Origin: CATQHD01 sp965202675
Lineage (GTDB): Bacteria; Actinomycetota; Acidimicrobiia; Spongiisociales; Spongiisociaceae
Direction: 5' to 3'
Length of the DNA stretch: 64,000 nt
Assembly (NCBI GenBank): GCA_965202675.1
Contig: OZ241842.1
Span: forward strand, 248,001 to 312,000
Shown: in pieces, positions 8,145-16,605 of the stretch
Layout of the letters: each line of letters begins with the position of its first letter
Numbering within the stretch: position 1 is the first letter of the stretch
Program-made: the position numbers and the translations under genes
Notes under the pieces: model-generated
Seen by the model: only the letters and a program-made list of their open reading frames with translations
The model's database searches: none
What the model was told of the DNA's origin: nothing

Positions 8145-11100
8145 ATGGCCATGACCAACCACGAACGGGTCGGCAGGGCGCTGACGCTGGTGCGCGACGC
8201 CGTCCGCTCCGCGGCGGAGAGCGCCTGGCGGACCGTGTTCGGCGACCGATGGCTCCAGAGCGTCAACGAGCGGCTCTACCGCCCCGACGACCGCCCCAGC
8301 ACCGACGACCTGGCCTTCCTGCTCAAGGGGATGGAAGCCACCTGGAACGAGATATTCCGCAAGGTCTTCTCCCGTTCCACCCGCAGCTACCTGCTCCTGC
8401 TGCGGGACGACCGCAACGCCTGGGCGCACAACGAGCGGTTCGGCTCCGACGAGACCGTCCGGATCCTCGACCACTGCGAGATGGTGCTCCAGGACTTCCG
8501 GGCGGCAGAGGCGGCGGCCGAAGCGGCGGAGCTGAAGCGGGCCCTCCAGCGACAGGTCTACGACCAGGAACGCCGGAACGTGGAGCGCCGGGCGGGGGCG
8601 GAGGCCACCAGGGGCGAGCCGCTGGCCGGCCTGAAGCCGTGGCGGGAGGTGGCCGTTCCGCACCGCGACGTGCGGGAGGGCCGCTTCGCCCAGGCCGAGT
8701 TCGCCGCCAACCTCCGCCAGGTGGTGGAAGGCGAGGCGGCCGAGGAGTACGGCGACCCGAGAAGCTTCTTCGAGCGCACCTTCATCACCGAGGGGCTGCG
8801 CGACCTGATCCGCACCGCCGCCCGGCGCCTGTCCGGGGAGGGCGGCGACCCGGTGGTGGAGCTCCAGACCGGATTCGGGGGCGGCAAGACCCACAGCCTG
8901 ATCGCCCTCTACCACCTCGCCTCGGACGCGGCCGGCCTTCCCGGCGTCGACGAGGCCCTGGCCGAGGACGGCCTGTCGGCGCCCGGCGGGGTCAACCGGG
9001 CAGTGTTCACCGGGCAGTGGGCCTCACCCGGCTCGCCCCGGCGGGCGGGCGGCCTCGAGATCAACACCATGTGGGGCGACATCGCCTACCAGCTGGGCGG
9101 GGTGGAGGGGTACCGGCTGGTGGAGGACGACGACCGCAGGGCCGCCAACCCGGGCGCCAAGCTGATCGAGCTGTTCCGGCGCTGCGGTCCGGTGCTGATC
9201 CTCGTGGACGAGTGGGTGGCCTACGCCCGCGAGCTGCCCATGAGCATCGGCGGGGACCGGATGCCGGCGGGCGACTTCGACACCCAGTTCACCTTCGCCC
9301 AGGCGCTGACCGAGGCCGCCGCCGCGGTAGACGACGCCCTGCTGGTGGTGGCGGTCCCCGACTCCGACGACCCGGAGGGCGACAGCCTGGAAGTAGGGGG
9401 CGAAAAGGGCCGCCAGGCGCTCGACCGCCTCCGCCATGCGCTGGGCCGCCTGGCGTCGCAGTGGCGTCCCGCCTCGGCGGAGGAGTCCTTCGAGATCGTC
9501 CGCCGCCGCCTGTTCGAGCCGGTCGATCCGAGGATGGCCCCGCACCGGGATGCGGTGGTGAAGGCGTACCACCGGCTCTACCGCGACAACGCGGGCGAGT
9601 TCCCCTCGGAGACCAGGGAGGGCGACTACCTGCGGCGCCTGGAGGCGGCCTACCCGATCCACCCCGAGCTGTTCGACCGGCTCTACCAGGACTGGTCGAC
9701 CCTGGAGCGGTTCCAGCGCACCCGGGGGGTGCTGAGGCTGATGGCGAGCGTCATCTCGGAGCTGTGGGACCGCGACGACGCCTCGCTGATGATCATGCCC
9801 GGGTTCGTCCCCATGGATTCGTCCAAGGTGGTGCCGGAGCTGACCAGATACCTGGCCGACCGGTGGAAGCCGATCATCGACGCCGACGTGGACGGCCCCG
9901 GTTCCCTTCCCCAGCGCTCCGACCGGGAGCGCCCCAACCTGGGCCGGTACTGGGCCTGCCGGCGGGCCGCCCGCACCGTCTACCTGGGCTCGGCGGCCCT
10001 CCCCGCCGAGCGGCGCGGCATCGACCGCACCCGCATCCTGCTGGGCTGCGTCCAGCCGGGGGAGCAGACCGGGGTGTTCAAGGACGCCCTGGGCCACCTG
10101 GCCGAGGACGCCACCTACCTGTACAACCGGACCGCGAGGTTCTGGTACGACACCAAGCCCTCGCTGACGCGGCTGGCGGCCGACCGGGCCCTCTCGAGAT
10201 TCGACGGCTACGAGGTCGACGCCGAGATACGAAGGCTGATCCAGAAACAGCGGGTCGTCGAACCGCTGGATGGAGTCCACGCCTTCCCCGACGGCCCGGG
10301 CGACGTCCCCGACGATGACAACGCCGTCCGGCTGGTGATCCTTTCCCCCGACGACTATTACGAGCGGGGAGTCGAATCCCCGGCCGTGAAGGCGGCCCGG
10401 GGAATCATCGACCAGCGCTCGGGCGGGCCCCGCATCAACCGCAACATGCTGGTGTTCCTGGCCGCCGACAAAAGCCGGGTGCCCGAGCTGCGCCAAGCGA
10501 TGCGCACCCGGATGGCCTGGCAGTCGATTCTCGAAGAGAGGGGCGAGCACGATCTGAACCTGACCCCCGCCGATGTCAGCCAGGCCGAGACCAGGCTGGC
10601 GGAGGCCCGCGAGACGGTGGATCTGCGGATAGGGGAGACCTTCTGCCAGATACTCAACCCGGTCCAGAATCCGGGCGAGCCGGACATCGAATGGGCGGCG
10701 GTGCGGGTGGCCGGCGCCGGCGGGCTGGCCGAGCGGGCGGTGCGGAAGCTGGAATCGAGCGAGCATCTGATTCCCCAGTACTCGGGCATCCGGGTCAGGG
10801 GCGACCTCGACCGGGTGCCGCTGTGGGACGAGGACCGCATCGGCGTGGTCGACCTGTGGGCCTACTACTGCCGGTACCTCTACATGCCCCGCCTGGCCGG
10901 TTTCGGGGTGCTGAGCGCGGCGGTGGCCGACGGCGCCGCCAGCATGAACTGGCAGAACGAGACCTTCGCCTACGCCGAGGGCTACGACCCGGAGGCGGAC
11001 CGTTACCTGGGCCTGAAGGCGGGCGAGCAGTCGGCGGTAACCCGGAGCCGGGAGGCCGTGTTGGTCCGGTCGGAGCGGGCCTCCGTCCAGGTCGACGCCG

Positions 11101-11438
11101 AAGCCCGCCCCGCCGAGGTAGGGGAGGAAGGCCCGCCCGGTTTCGAGGAGAGCGGCGGTCGGGGCGGCGCCAGCCCGCGGCGGCGGGGGGCGCCGGCCGG
11201 CGAAGCCCCCCTGCCCACCCGCTTCTACGGCCGGATCGACCTGGATCCGGTGCGCGGCATCCGCGACCTGGGCAACATAATGGAAGCGGTCACCCCCCAC
11301 CTGATCCGAGACGGCAAGAAGCTGACCCTCACCCTGGAGATCAACGCCGAGTCCGAAGGCTTCAACGACCGCACCCGCCGCACCGTCAGCGAAAACGCCG
11401 CCCAACTAGGCTTCGACGACCACGAATTCGAGGACTGA
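8145..11438 (+). CDS. HEPN (Swt1-type)-DUF499 ATPase
   Basis: A 1097-residue protein. Residues 1-130 form a HEPN-like helical domain of Swt1 type with the RNase-style motif R-N-A-W-A-H at 90-95. Then comes a large DUF499 AAA-like ATPase: P-loop GFGGGKTH at 243-250 and Walker B VLILVDEW near 350. The C-terminal domain after a basic linker (PRRRGAPAG) ends with RFYGRIDLDP...LTLTLEINAESEG. DUF499 proteins accompany DUF1156 methylases in defence islands, where they are thought to sense or remodel foreign DNA. The HEPN motif suggests an RNA-cleaving activity, which is not proven for this family. ATG 8145 follows the methylase stop by 5 bases and ATG 8151 is an alternative. The gene is translationally linked to both neighbours. 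Confidence 0.85.
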   Translation: MAMTNHERVGRALTLVRDAVRSAAESAWRTVFGDRWLQSVNERLYRPDDRPSTDDLAFLLKGMEATWNEIFRKVFSRSTRSYLLLLRDDRNAWAHNERFGSDETVRILDHCEMVLQDFRAAEAAAEAAELKRALQRQVYDQERRNVERRAGAEATRGEPLAGLKPWREVAVPHRDVREGRFAQAEFAANLRQVVEGEAAEEYGDPRSFFERTFITEGLRDLIRTAARRLSGEGGDPVVELQTGFGGGKTHSLIALYHLASDAAGLPGVDEALAEDGLSAPGGVNRAVFTGQWASPGSPRRAGGLEINTMWGDIAYQLGGVEGYRLVEDDDRRAANPGAKLIELFRRCGPVLILVDEWVAYARELPMSIGGDRMPAGDFDTQFTFAQALTEAAAAVDDALLVVAVPDSDDPEGDSLEVGGEKGRQALDRLRHALGRLASQWRPASAEESFEIVRRRLFEPVDPRMAPHRDAVVKAYHRLYRDNAGEFPSETREGDYLRRLEAAYPIHPELFDRLYQDWSTLERFQRTRGVLRLMASVISELWDRDDASLMIMPGFVPMDSSKVVPELTRYLADRWKPIIDADVDGPGSLPQRSDRERPNLGRYWACRRAARTVYLGSAALPAERRGIDRTRILLGCVQPGEQTGVFKDALGHLAEDATYLYNRTARFWYDTKPSLTRLAADRALSRFDGYEVDAEIRRLIQKQRVVEPLDGVHAFPDGPGDVPDDDNAVRLVILSPDDYYERGVESPAVKAARGIIDQRSGGPRINRNMLVFLAADKSRVPELRQAMRTRMAWQSILEERGEHDLNLTPADVSQAETRLAEARETVDLRIGETFCQILNPVQNPGEPDIEWAAVRVAGAGGLAERAVRKLESSEHLIPQYSGIRVRGDLDRVPLWDEDRIGVVDLWAYYCRYLYMPRLAGFGVLSAAVADGAASMNWQNETFAYAEGYDPEADRYLGLKAGEQSAVTRSREAVLVRSERASVQVDAEARPAEVGEEGPPGFEESGGRGGASPRRRGAPAGEAPLPTRFYGRIDLDPVRGIRDLGNIMEAVTPHLIRDGKKLTLTLEINAESEGFNDRTRRTVSENAAQLGFDDHEFED

Positions 11439-11443
11439 CCCGT

Positions 11444-11815
11444 ATGCCTAACACACGGAATTTCCAGGATCTACACGAACAAGTACTGGCAAAGCCGGGA
11501 ACTGCCGGGCGGCTTGCCGAGCTTCGGAAGGAAACCCTCGCCGAGATCGGCCTCTACGAGATAAGGAAACAGCTCGATTGGTCTCAGTCGGGGCTGGCAG
11601 ACAAACTGGGAATAAGCCAGGCCGATGTCTCGCAACTGGAGAACGCGGAGGACATGAGCCTCCCTCGGCTGCAGAATTACCTGGAGCAACTGGGCGGACG
11701 CCTCCAGTTGTTCGCGGTATTCGACAACGGTGACCAGGAGTACAGCCTTCCCCTCCGCATCGGAACCGCCGAGCCGGATAACCGGGATCCGGTCGGGCGC
11801 AACGGTAGACCTTGA
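11444..11815 (+). CDS. XRE/Cro-type transcriptional regulator (antitoxin-like)
   Basis: A 123-residue protein with a helix-turn-helix in the middle (SQSGLADKLGISQADVSQLE), an N-terminal helix pair and a short C-terminal sheet (GGRLQLFAVF). This is the form of HigA-like antitoxins. It starts 5 bases after the DUF499 ATPase stop, so it is the third gene of the defence operon. No HigB toxin is present, so it may restrain the operon itself, including the HEPN domain of its neighbour. The last codons fall inside a direct repeat that recurs at 14220, where a broken second copy of this gene is visible. Confidence 0.8.
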   Translation: MPNTRNFQDLHEQVLAKPGTAGRLAELRKETLAEIGLYEIRKQLDWSQSGLADKLGISQADVSQLENAEDMSLPRLQNYLEQLGGRLQLFAVFDNGDQEYSLPLRIGTAEPDNRDPVGRNGRP

Positions 11816-11944
11816 ACCAACTCCCTCGAATTATAGTGTAACGTACCGTAAAACAATCTTAAATGGATAAAACCCGGCCCAACAGGACCGGGTGGGTAAC
11901 GCCCTTGATGACATTGCCTGCCTCAAGAGTAAGCGCATTATAGC
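11799..11944. repeat. direct repeat flanking helicase gene, left copy
   Basis: About 146 bp, starting in the last codons of the XRE gene (GCAACGGTAGACC) and including CAACAGGACCGGGTGGGTAACGCCCTTGATG and CCTCAAGAGTAAG. The right copy is at 14220-14366 with a few substitutions and small indels. The region also contains CCCGG...CCGGG, a possible terminator for the operon. Confidence 0.85.
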
Positions 11945-12005
11945 CAGGGAGCTCGGCAATGAAAATCTCAATAGGTGGACGGATGGCAGATGATTGCAAT
12001 ATTCA

Positions 12006-13925
12006 CTACAAGTCTTCCATGACAAGCCCCATCTCGCTTATGAAGCGGGACTCTTTACAGGAGTAGTATCTGCCATAACTGGTTCGCCGTCTAGATCTGG
12101 TGAACAGAAGGGCGCGGGCCGCTCGGCTGGCTGCTACATATACCACCCGGCGTTCTTCATCCAATTCCTTTTGGGTATCAGCCTTATAGTGGGGGAAGTT
12201 TCCCTCCCTCATTCCCAATATTACTACCGCTTTGAAACCGAGCCCGCGCGCTCTATGCGGTGTGAGAGCCCGCACCCCTGGTTCAGATGATGGTACCTGC
12301 TCCATCTGGAATAGCATCCCGAGAAGTCCAGACAGAGAACGGTTTGGAGCCGAGGTGCCGGTTTCATGTTTGTTCAAGAGTTGGGTGAGGAGTCGTTGAT
12401 CGTTTTGCCATGCTGTCGTTTCGTTCTCATCACCTAGATATAGTTCGAGTTCGATCAGTTTCCGAACAGCTTCGAGGTCTCTATTCGGTTCACCGTTAGA
12501 GTAGGCAAGAGCATCAATGAACTCTATCGGGAAATTTCCATTGTTCGCTTGTGTCCTCAGGAGATTCCATATCTTTTTAGGATTATTCAAATATTCCGGT
12601 TCCATTGACTCTGCATTGCTAAACTCTTTGAACAGATTGTGTTGGGCAGGTAGATCTCCAGGATTTTCTGCCAGCTTGAGAGCATAGTAACCAGCCCGCC
12701 CCAAGCGTGATTCGAAGAGGGCACCTTGTTCGGTGCTCAGGATGACAGGTATATCATGACTGTTCAATTCGGCGGCAATATCGCTGAGTACATATCCGGT
12801 CCTTCCCAACAGACAGATGTCTTCGGGTTGCACTTCGGTTGACTCGTCCTCATACACCCACCCAGGATCAAGACCGTCCGCCCGGAGTGCCTTGATCCAT
12901 TTGATGACAGCTGCCGCCTCTTTTTCTTCATCGGCGTAGGAGCGCGCTTTCACCCATCCATCGGCAAGGGCATCCTTGCTGGCCGAGGATGGTACAAATT
13001 GTGGCAACCGTCCGGTTTCCATGTTGGCTTGAAGGAGGTGGAGGATATCAACGATTGCCCTAGCGCTACGGAAGTTCGTGGTGAGTTGCTTTTCATCCGC
13101 GTTGAATTCTCTGACATATTTGTGCAAGTACTCAGGTCCTCCACCGGCAAAGGAGTTGATTGACTGATCTATATCGGCAACAACGAAGAAGTTGCGCCGA
13201 TTGTCATCGCGTATCGCCTTCAATAACTCATATTGACCGCGAGTGAGTTCCTGCCCTTCATCTACCAGAGTATGATGATATAGCCTGCGGGTATGTGATC
13301 TGACCCATGGATCGATTCTGAACAATTTTATCGCCTGGCAAATCATACCCTCATAGTCGACACATCCGGCGTTTAGCAGGGTAGTTTCATAAGCTTCGTA
13401 CGCATCACTCAAGGAGAATCGACTGTTGAGCACCCGATCTCCATCCACCTGATCCGGTGTTTCGAGGTTGGTCTTTCTGAGAGCTATCTCGTCGAATAAT
13501 GTTTTCCATTGATTGCGATCTATGGAGTCTACTGGGCCTATGATTTCTTCTAGGAGAGGGGTGACAAGCAGTCGTTTGTCTTCCATATCAGAAATAACTG
13601 TGATCGGGTTTCTCAACCCTACAGGTTTCCCATAGCTCTGTAGTATTTCTAAGGCAAAGGAGTGAAAGGTGGTTGCGTTGATACGCCACCGGTCTCGCTC
13701 TGAGACCACCTGTTGGACGCGTTCTTTCAATTCCCCGGCCGCCTTGCGGGTATAGGTCAGGGCGAGGATACGAAACAGCTCATAAGGTGATTGTTCCAAG
13801 AGATGTATGACTCTTTGGACCAATACTTCTGTCTTGCCCGATCCAGGGGGAGCAGTGATCAGGTGAGCTCCGTCTCCCAGCTCAACCGCCCTTCGTTGGT
13901 CTTTAGTGAGAGTCGCAAGCTTCAT
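12006..13925 (-). CDS. UvrD/Rep-type DNA helicase
   Basis: A 639-residue superfamily 1A helicase. Motif I is APPGSGKT (residues 25-32) and motif Ia ALTYTRKAAGEL. Motif II is LVDEGQEL, with the usual DExQ core. Motif III is FVVADIDQSINSF, motif IV TTNFRSARAI, motif V LTPHRARGLGFKAVVILG and motif VI RRVVYVAASRA. It is AT-rich compared with the genome and lies on the opposite strand to the methylase operon, between two copies of a 147-bp repeat. With the methylase and DUF499 ATPase it completes a helicase-methylase-ATPase set like those described as anti-phage systems. ATG 13925 is taken as the start; ATGs up to 13991 in frame are alternatives. Confidence 0.85.
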   Translation of the reverse strand: MKLATLTKDQRRAVELGDGAHLITAPPGSGKTEVLVQRVIHLLEQSPYELFRILALTYTRKAAGELKERVQQVVSERDRWRINATTFHSFALEILQSYGKPVGLRNPITVISDMEDKRLLVTPLLEEIIGPVDSIDRNQWKTLFDEIALRKTNLETPDQVDGDRVLNSRFSLSDAYEAYETTLLNAGCVDYEGMICQAIKLFRIDPWVRSHTRRLYHHTLVDEGQELTRGQYELLKAIRDDNRRNFFVVADIDQSINSFAGGGPEYLHKYVREFNADEKQLTTNFRSARAIVDILHLLQANMETGRLPQFVPSSASKDALADGWVKARSYADEEKEAAAVIKWIKALRADGLDPGWVYEDESTEVQPEDICLLGRTGYVLSDIAAELNSHDIPVILSTEQGALFESRLGRAGYYALKLAENPGDLPAQHNLFKEFSNAESMEPEYLNNPKKIWNLLRTQANNGNFPIEFIDALAYSNGEPNRDLEAVRKLIELELYLGDENETTAWQNDQRLLTQLLNKHETGTSAPNRSLSGLLGMLFQMEQVPSSEPGVRALTPHRARGLGFKAVVILGMREGNFPHYKADTQKELDEERRVVYVAASRAARALLFTRSRRRTSYGRYYSCKESRFISEMGLVMEDL

Positions 13926-14090
13926 GATGGTTCTCTCGTTTCCAATATCCGGTCGGCGCGTCTCGATAACTCCGAGATACATTCCGGACATATTAGGGAA
14001 GGCTTGCTCGACTGCGTCGCCATAACGAACGTCACGCGTCAGCGAGAACGCCTCCCCGCTGGGCTTTCGGTGCTCACGCCTTCAAGGTCT

Positions 14091-14236
14091 GACATGAGCC
14101 TCTGCCAATTGCGGAACCACCTGGATCAAACTGGCAACGGCTGGGGGTGATCGCCGTGTTCAACATCGGCGAACAGCATCCCCATCCGCATCGGGCGGAT
14201 GACCAGGCTCCGGTCAGGGGCAACGGTAGACCTTGA
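14091..14236 (+). pseudogene. remnant of a second XRE regulator gene
   Basis: ACATGAGCCTC...CAATTGCGGAACCACCTGGA followed by ATCGCCGTGTTCAACATCGGCGA resembles the last third of the XRE gene (ACATGAGCCTCCCTCGGCTG..., TTCGCGGTATTCGAC). It ends in the same CAACGGTAGACCTTGA. Frames are broken and the HTH is missing. This indicates duplication of the regulator end together with its downstream repeat. Confidence 0.6.
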
Positions 14237-14366
14237 ACCAGTTCCCCTCGAATAAATATTATGAAGTAATGTAAACAATCTTAAAAGGGTAAAACCCAGA
14301 CCAACAGGACCGGGTGGGTAACGCCCTTGATGACATTGCCTGCCTCAAGAGTAAGTGCAATATAGC
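14220..14366. repeat. direct repeat flanking helicase gene, right copy
   Basis: Right-hand copy of the repeat at 11799-11944. Shared tracts include CAACAGGACCGGGTGGGTAA and GATGACATTGCCTGCCTCAA. It follows a remnant of the XRE gene, as the left copy follows the intact gene. The helicase gene sits between them. Confidence 0.85.
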
Positions 14367-14401
14367 ACAAACATTCCTGTCAACCCATAGCGAGGACCAG
14401 A

Positions 14402-15808
14402 TCACCAACCAGGTGGGCTATTGCCTTGTTCCCGAACCGATGGGAGGGCGTGGGCGCCGACGGCGAGGAGGAGGGTGTCGAGCGGCAGGGTCCCGATACC
14501 GGACCGGTCGGGGTGGATGACGGCCGCTTGTGGGGCAACCAGGTAGCAGTTGCTCCGAAACCGTTCGTGCCGTGCGATCAGGGCGTGGAGGCCGGAGCGG
14601 CTGTGGTCGGGGGAGGAGGCGATCTCGAAGGCGAGCGGCTGGGTCGGGTGGTTGAAGATGAGGTCCACTTCATGCTTGCCGTCGCGCCAGTGATACAGTC
14701 GGACGCCGGTTTGGACGGCCAGGGTCTGCAGCGACGACGCGGCCAGGTTCTCCATGAGCAGGCCCATCTCGGTGGGGTTGCCGAGCAGGGCGAGGCCCCG
14801 CTGCAGGGCGGCGTTGCGGACGGCCCCGTCGACGAAGTAGAGCTTCCGGCCCCGTTTCTGGACGGAGGCCTCGCGCCCCGAGTAGTTGGGGAGGGTGAAC
14901 ACCAGGAAGGTTTTCTCCAGGTAGGAGAGGTAGCGGTCGAAGGTGGGCTGGGAGATGCCCAGCTCGCGAGAGATGTTGGACGGTGAGAGGATTCCGGCGA
15001 TCTGTCCGGCCAGCGTGTACAGCAGGCGTTCGAGCATAATCGGATTGTCGACCTCGAAGGATTGGGGGATGTCCTTGTAGACGGCCCGCTCGACCGCGTC
15101 GCTGCGCAGAAGACCCTGGGATTCGAGTATGGCGTTGTGTTCGATGTCCTCGTCGCTCTGACCGTCGGTTCTTTCTTGTAGACGGTAGGTTGCATGTATC
15201 TCGGGAAAGCCGCCCACCAACATGAACCTGCGGCGCTCGGTACCCAGCTCGCGGGGCGCCTGCCGGCCTTGGGGGAGGGCGAGCAGGGTGTCGGCGAGGG
15301 TCTCTCCGGCGGTGATCTCGTAAGAGCGGTCGATCAGGTCCAGATACTCGGTGAAGAGGTAGGGCAACAGGTAATGTTCGGACCAGCGTCCTACCCCGCT
15401 TTCGAGGCGGCGTTTCCTGAGCGCGGCGGTGGCGCTCGATGTGGCCGCCACCCGCACCGGCCACTGCTCGTCGTAGAAGGTCTTGAGCCATAGGTCCCAG
15501 TCGTCGGCGTACACCAGCTCGTCCAACATCAGGTATACGGGATGTTCGGATGTCATATCGAGCGCCGTTTGCACCAAATTGCCGAGAGAACTTCGGCTCA
15601 GCAGTGGATGGTCCATGCGGAACCACCAGATGCGCTCCGGGGCGACGCCCTGATCGAGCAGATGGCGCACGGTCTGGTAGAGCACGGTGGTCTTGCCGAC
15701 CCGGCGCGGGCCGAGGATCAGCTGGAACCGCCGCGGTGCACCGTCCAGGAGCCGCCACAGCACCTTTGCCAGAGGCCGCTCAGCTTGGTGGGCCAGAGTC
15801 TCCGGCAC
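14402..15808 (-). CDS. AAA ATPase with DUF4143-like C-terminus, N-terminus disrupted
   Basis: 468 residues from GTG 15808. The P-loop is GPRRVGKTT (33-41). It has Walker B YLMLDELVYADDWD, a winged-helix segment (ISRELGISQPTFDRYLSYLEKTFLV), and a C-terminal nuclease-like part (KRGRKLYFVDGAVRNA; HEVDLIFNHPTQPLAFEIASS). In-frame codons continue upstream of the GTG and encode WKPQPEDIDRVLHEQNPW, the conserved opening of this family, but no ATG, GTG or TTG precedes them before a stop. One base removed after ATGAGAG (near 15900) would restore a normal start, so a frameshift is likely. A palindromic TTAGCAT/ATGCTAA site lies at 15923-15947. The cellular role of these ATPases is unknown. Confidence 0.7.
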   Translation of the reverse strand: MPETLAHQAERPLAKVLWRLLDGAPRRFQLILGPRRVGKTTVLYQTVRHLLDQGVAPERIWWFRMDHPLLSRSSLGNLVQTALDMTSEHPVYLMLDELVYADDWDLWLKTFYDEQWPVRVAATSSATAALRKRRLESGVGRWSEHYLLPYLFTEYLDLIDRSYEITAGETLADTLLALPQGRQAPRELGTERRRFMLVGGFPEIHATYRLQERTDGQSDEDIEHNAILESQGLLRSDAVERAVYKDIPQSFEVDNPIMLERLLYTLAGQIAGILSPSNISRELGISQPTFDRYLSYLEKTFLVFTLPNYSGREASVQKRGRKLYFVDGAVRNAALQRGLALLGNPTEMGLLMENLAASSLQTLAVQTGVRLYHWRDGKHEVDLIFNHPTQPLAFEIASSPDHSRSGLHALIARHERFRSNCYLVAPQAAVIHPDRSGIGTLPLDTLLLAVGAHALPSVREQGNSPPGW

Positions 15809-15922
15809 GCGTCTGATCTGTTTCCAGGGGTTCTGCTCGTGGAGGACCCGATCGATGTCCTCGGGTTGGGGTTTCCATGTAGTAGCTATCTTCGACCTCT
15901 CATGTCGAGGCCAACCCTCAGC

Positions 15923-15947
15923 TTAGCATATAATGCCAGAATGCTAA
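15923..15947 (-). promoter_or_regulatory. palindromic operator upstream of second ATPase
   Basis: TTAGCATA...GAATGCTAA forms an inverted repeat (TTAGCAT/ATGCTAA) with an AT-rich centre. A further AGCATAAAT lies at 15957-15965. It shares the TTAGCATA half-site with the operator at 5248-5271 in front of the other ATPase gene, so both may be autoregulated in the same way. Confidence 0.45.
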
Positions 15948-15968
15948 CAGGGGAATAGCATAAATAGG

Positions 15969-16148
15969 CCTGCCTGCGTGAGGGTTATCGGCGTCTGGGG
16001 CGGGGCGCAGAGGCCGATCCCCCGCGGCGGGAGGTGGCGGGACCGGTCTTCGGGCTGCCGTGGAGGGCCGGCCGAACCGCGGGGGAGACCCGATGGGCAA
16101 GAAGACAAGAGACGCGCTGGTCAACGGCTTCCGCATTCCGGCCCGAAA
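15969..16148 (+). pseudogene. duplicated 5' end of racemase gene
   Basis: This stretch repeats, imperfectly, the upstream region and first codons of the racemase at 16606: GGGGGAGACCCGATGGGCAAGAAG and GGTCAACGGCTTCCGCATTCCG match the later GGGGGAGACCTGATGGGCAAG and ATCAACGGCTTCCGCATTCCG. Only about 18 codons from ATG 16093 survive before repeat copy B begins. It is a gene fragment created by duplication or interruption. Confidence 0.65.
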
Positions 16149-16464
16149 CCCCGAGCAAAACGCGAAAAACGCCGCCCCCACGCCCGCCCATCTCCGGTTG
16201 TACGCCTGCAACGCCAAGATCCCGAGCAAAACGCGAAAAAACGCCGCCGCCCGCCCCGCTTCGCGGGCCCGGCCCCCACCGCCTCCACCTGGTTTCCGGA
16301 CGCGTTTGGTCAGTACCCCGGCGGGTCGCGTTCGGAAGATGATCCCTGTCTCGGTCTGCGGCGCCTGCCGACCGGAGGTGCTTGCGGCTCTTCCATTAAT
16401 ACAGCATCGGTGCGACATAGTCAATACCCTTGTAGGCGGATCCGACGGATTTTTTTGTCATTCC
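16147..16464 (-). repeat. promoter-bearing dispersed repeat, copy B
   Basis: Reverse orientation: the left edge GGAATGACAAAAAAA is at 16464 reading left. The promoter is TTGACT (16424-16419), 17 bp, TATTAA (16401-16396). The stem-forming block and CCCGC-GAA-GCGGG follow. The final CGAGCAAAACGCGAAAAACGCCGCC block is present twice, 69 bp apart, so the end of the element is tandemly duplicated. It lies exactly between the duplicated gene fragment and the intact racemase gene. Confidence 0.85.
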
Positions 16465-16605
16465 AGGATTTGGATGAGCCTGCCTGTGGGGCGTTATCGG
16501 CGCGGGCGGCCGAGGCGGGCGCGGGGCCGACGCCGTGCGGCGGGAGGGGGCGGGCCCGGCTTCGGGCTACAGTGGAGGGCCGACCGAACCGGCGGGGGAG
16601 ACCTG

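Noticed and set aside
8249..10318. Second long frame within the DUF499 gene
   Set aside because: Shadow of a GC-rich gene; no domain, and the DUF499/HEPN frame explains the region.
9024..11405. 793-residue antisense frame over the DUF499 gene
   Set aside because: Composition is typical of reverse-strand frames in high-GC genes (many Val, Gly, His, Arg); no start context.
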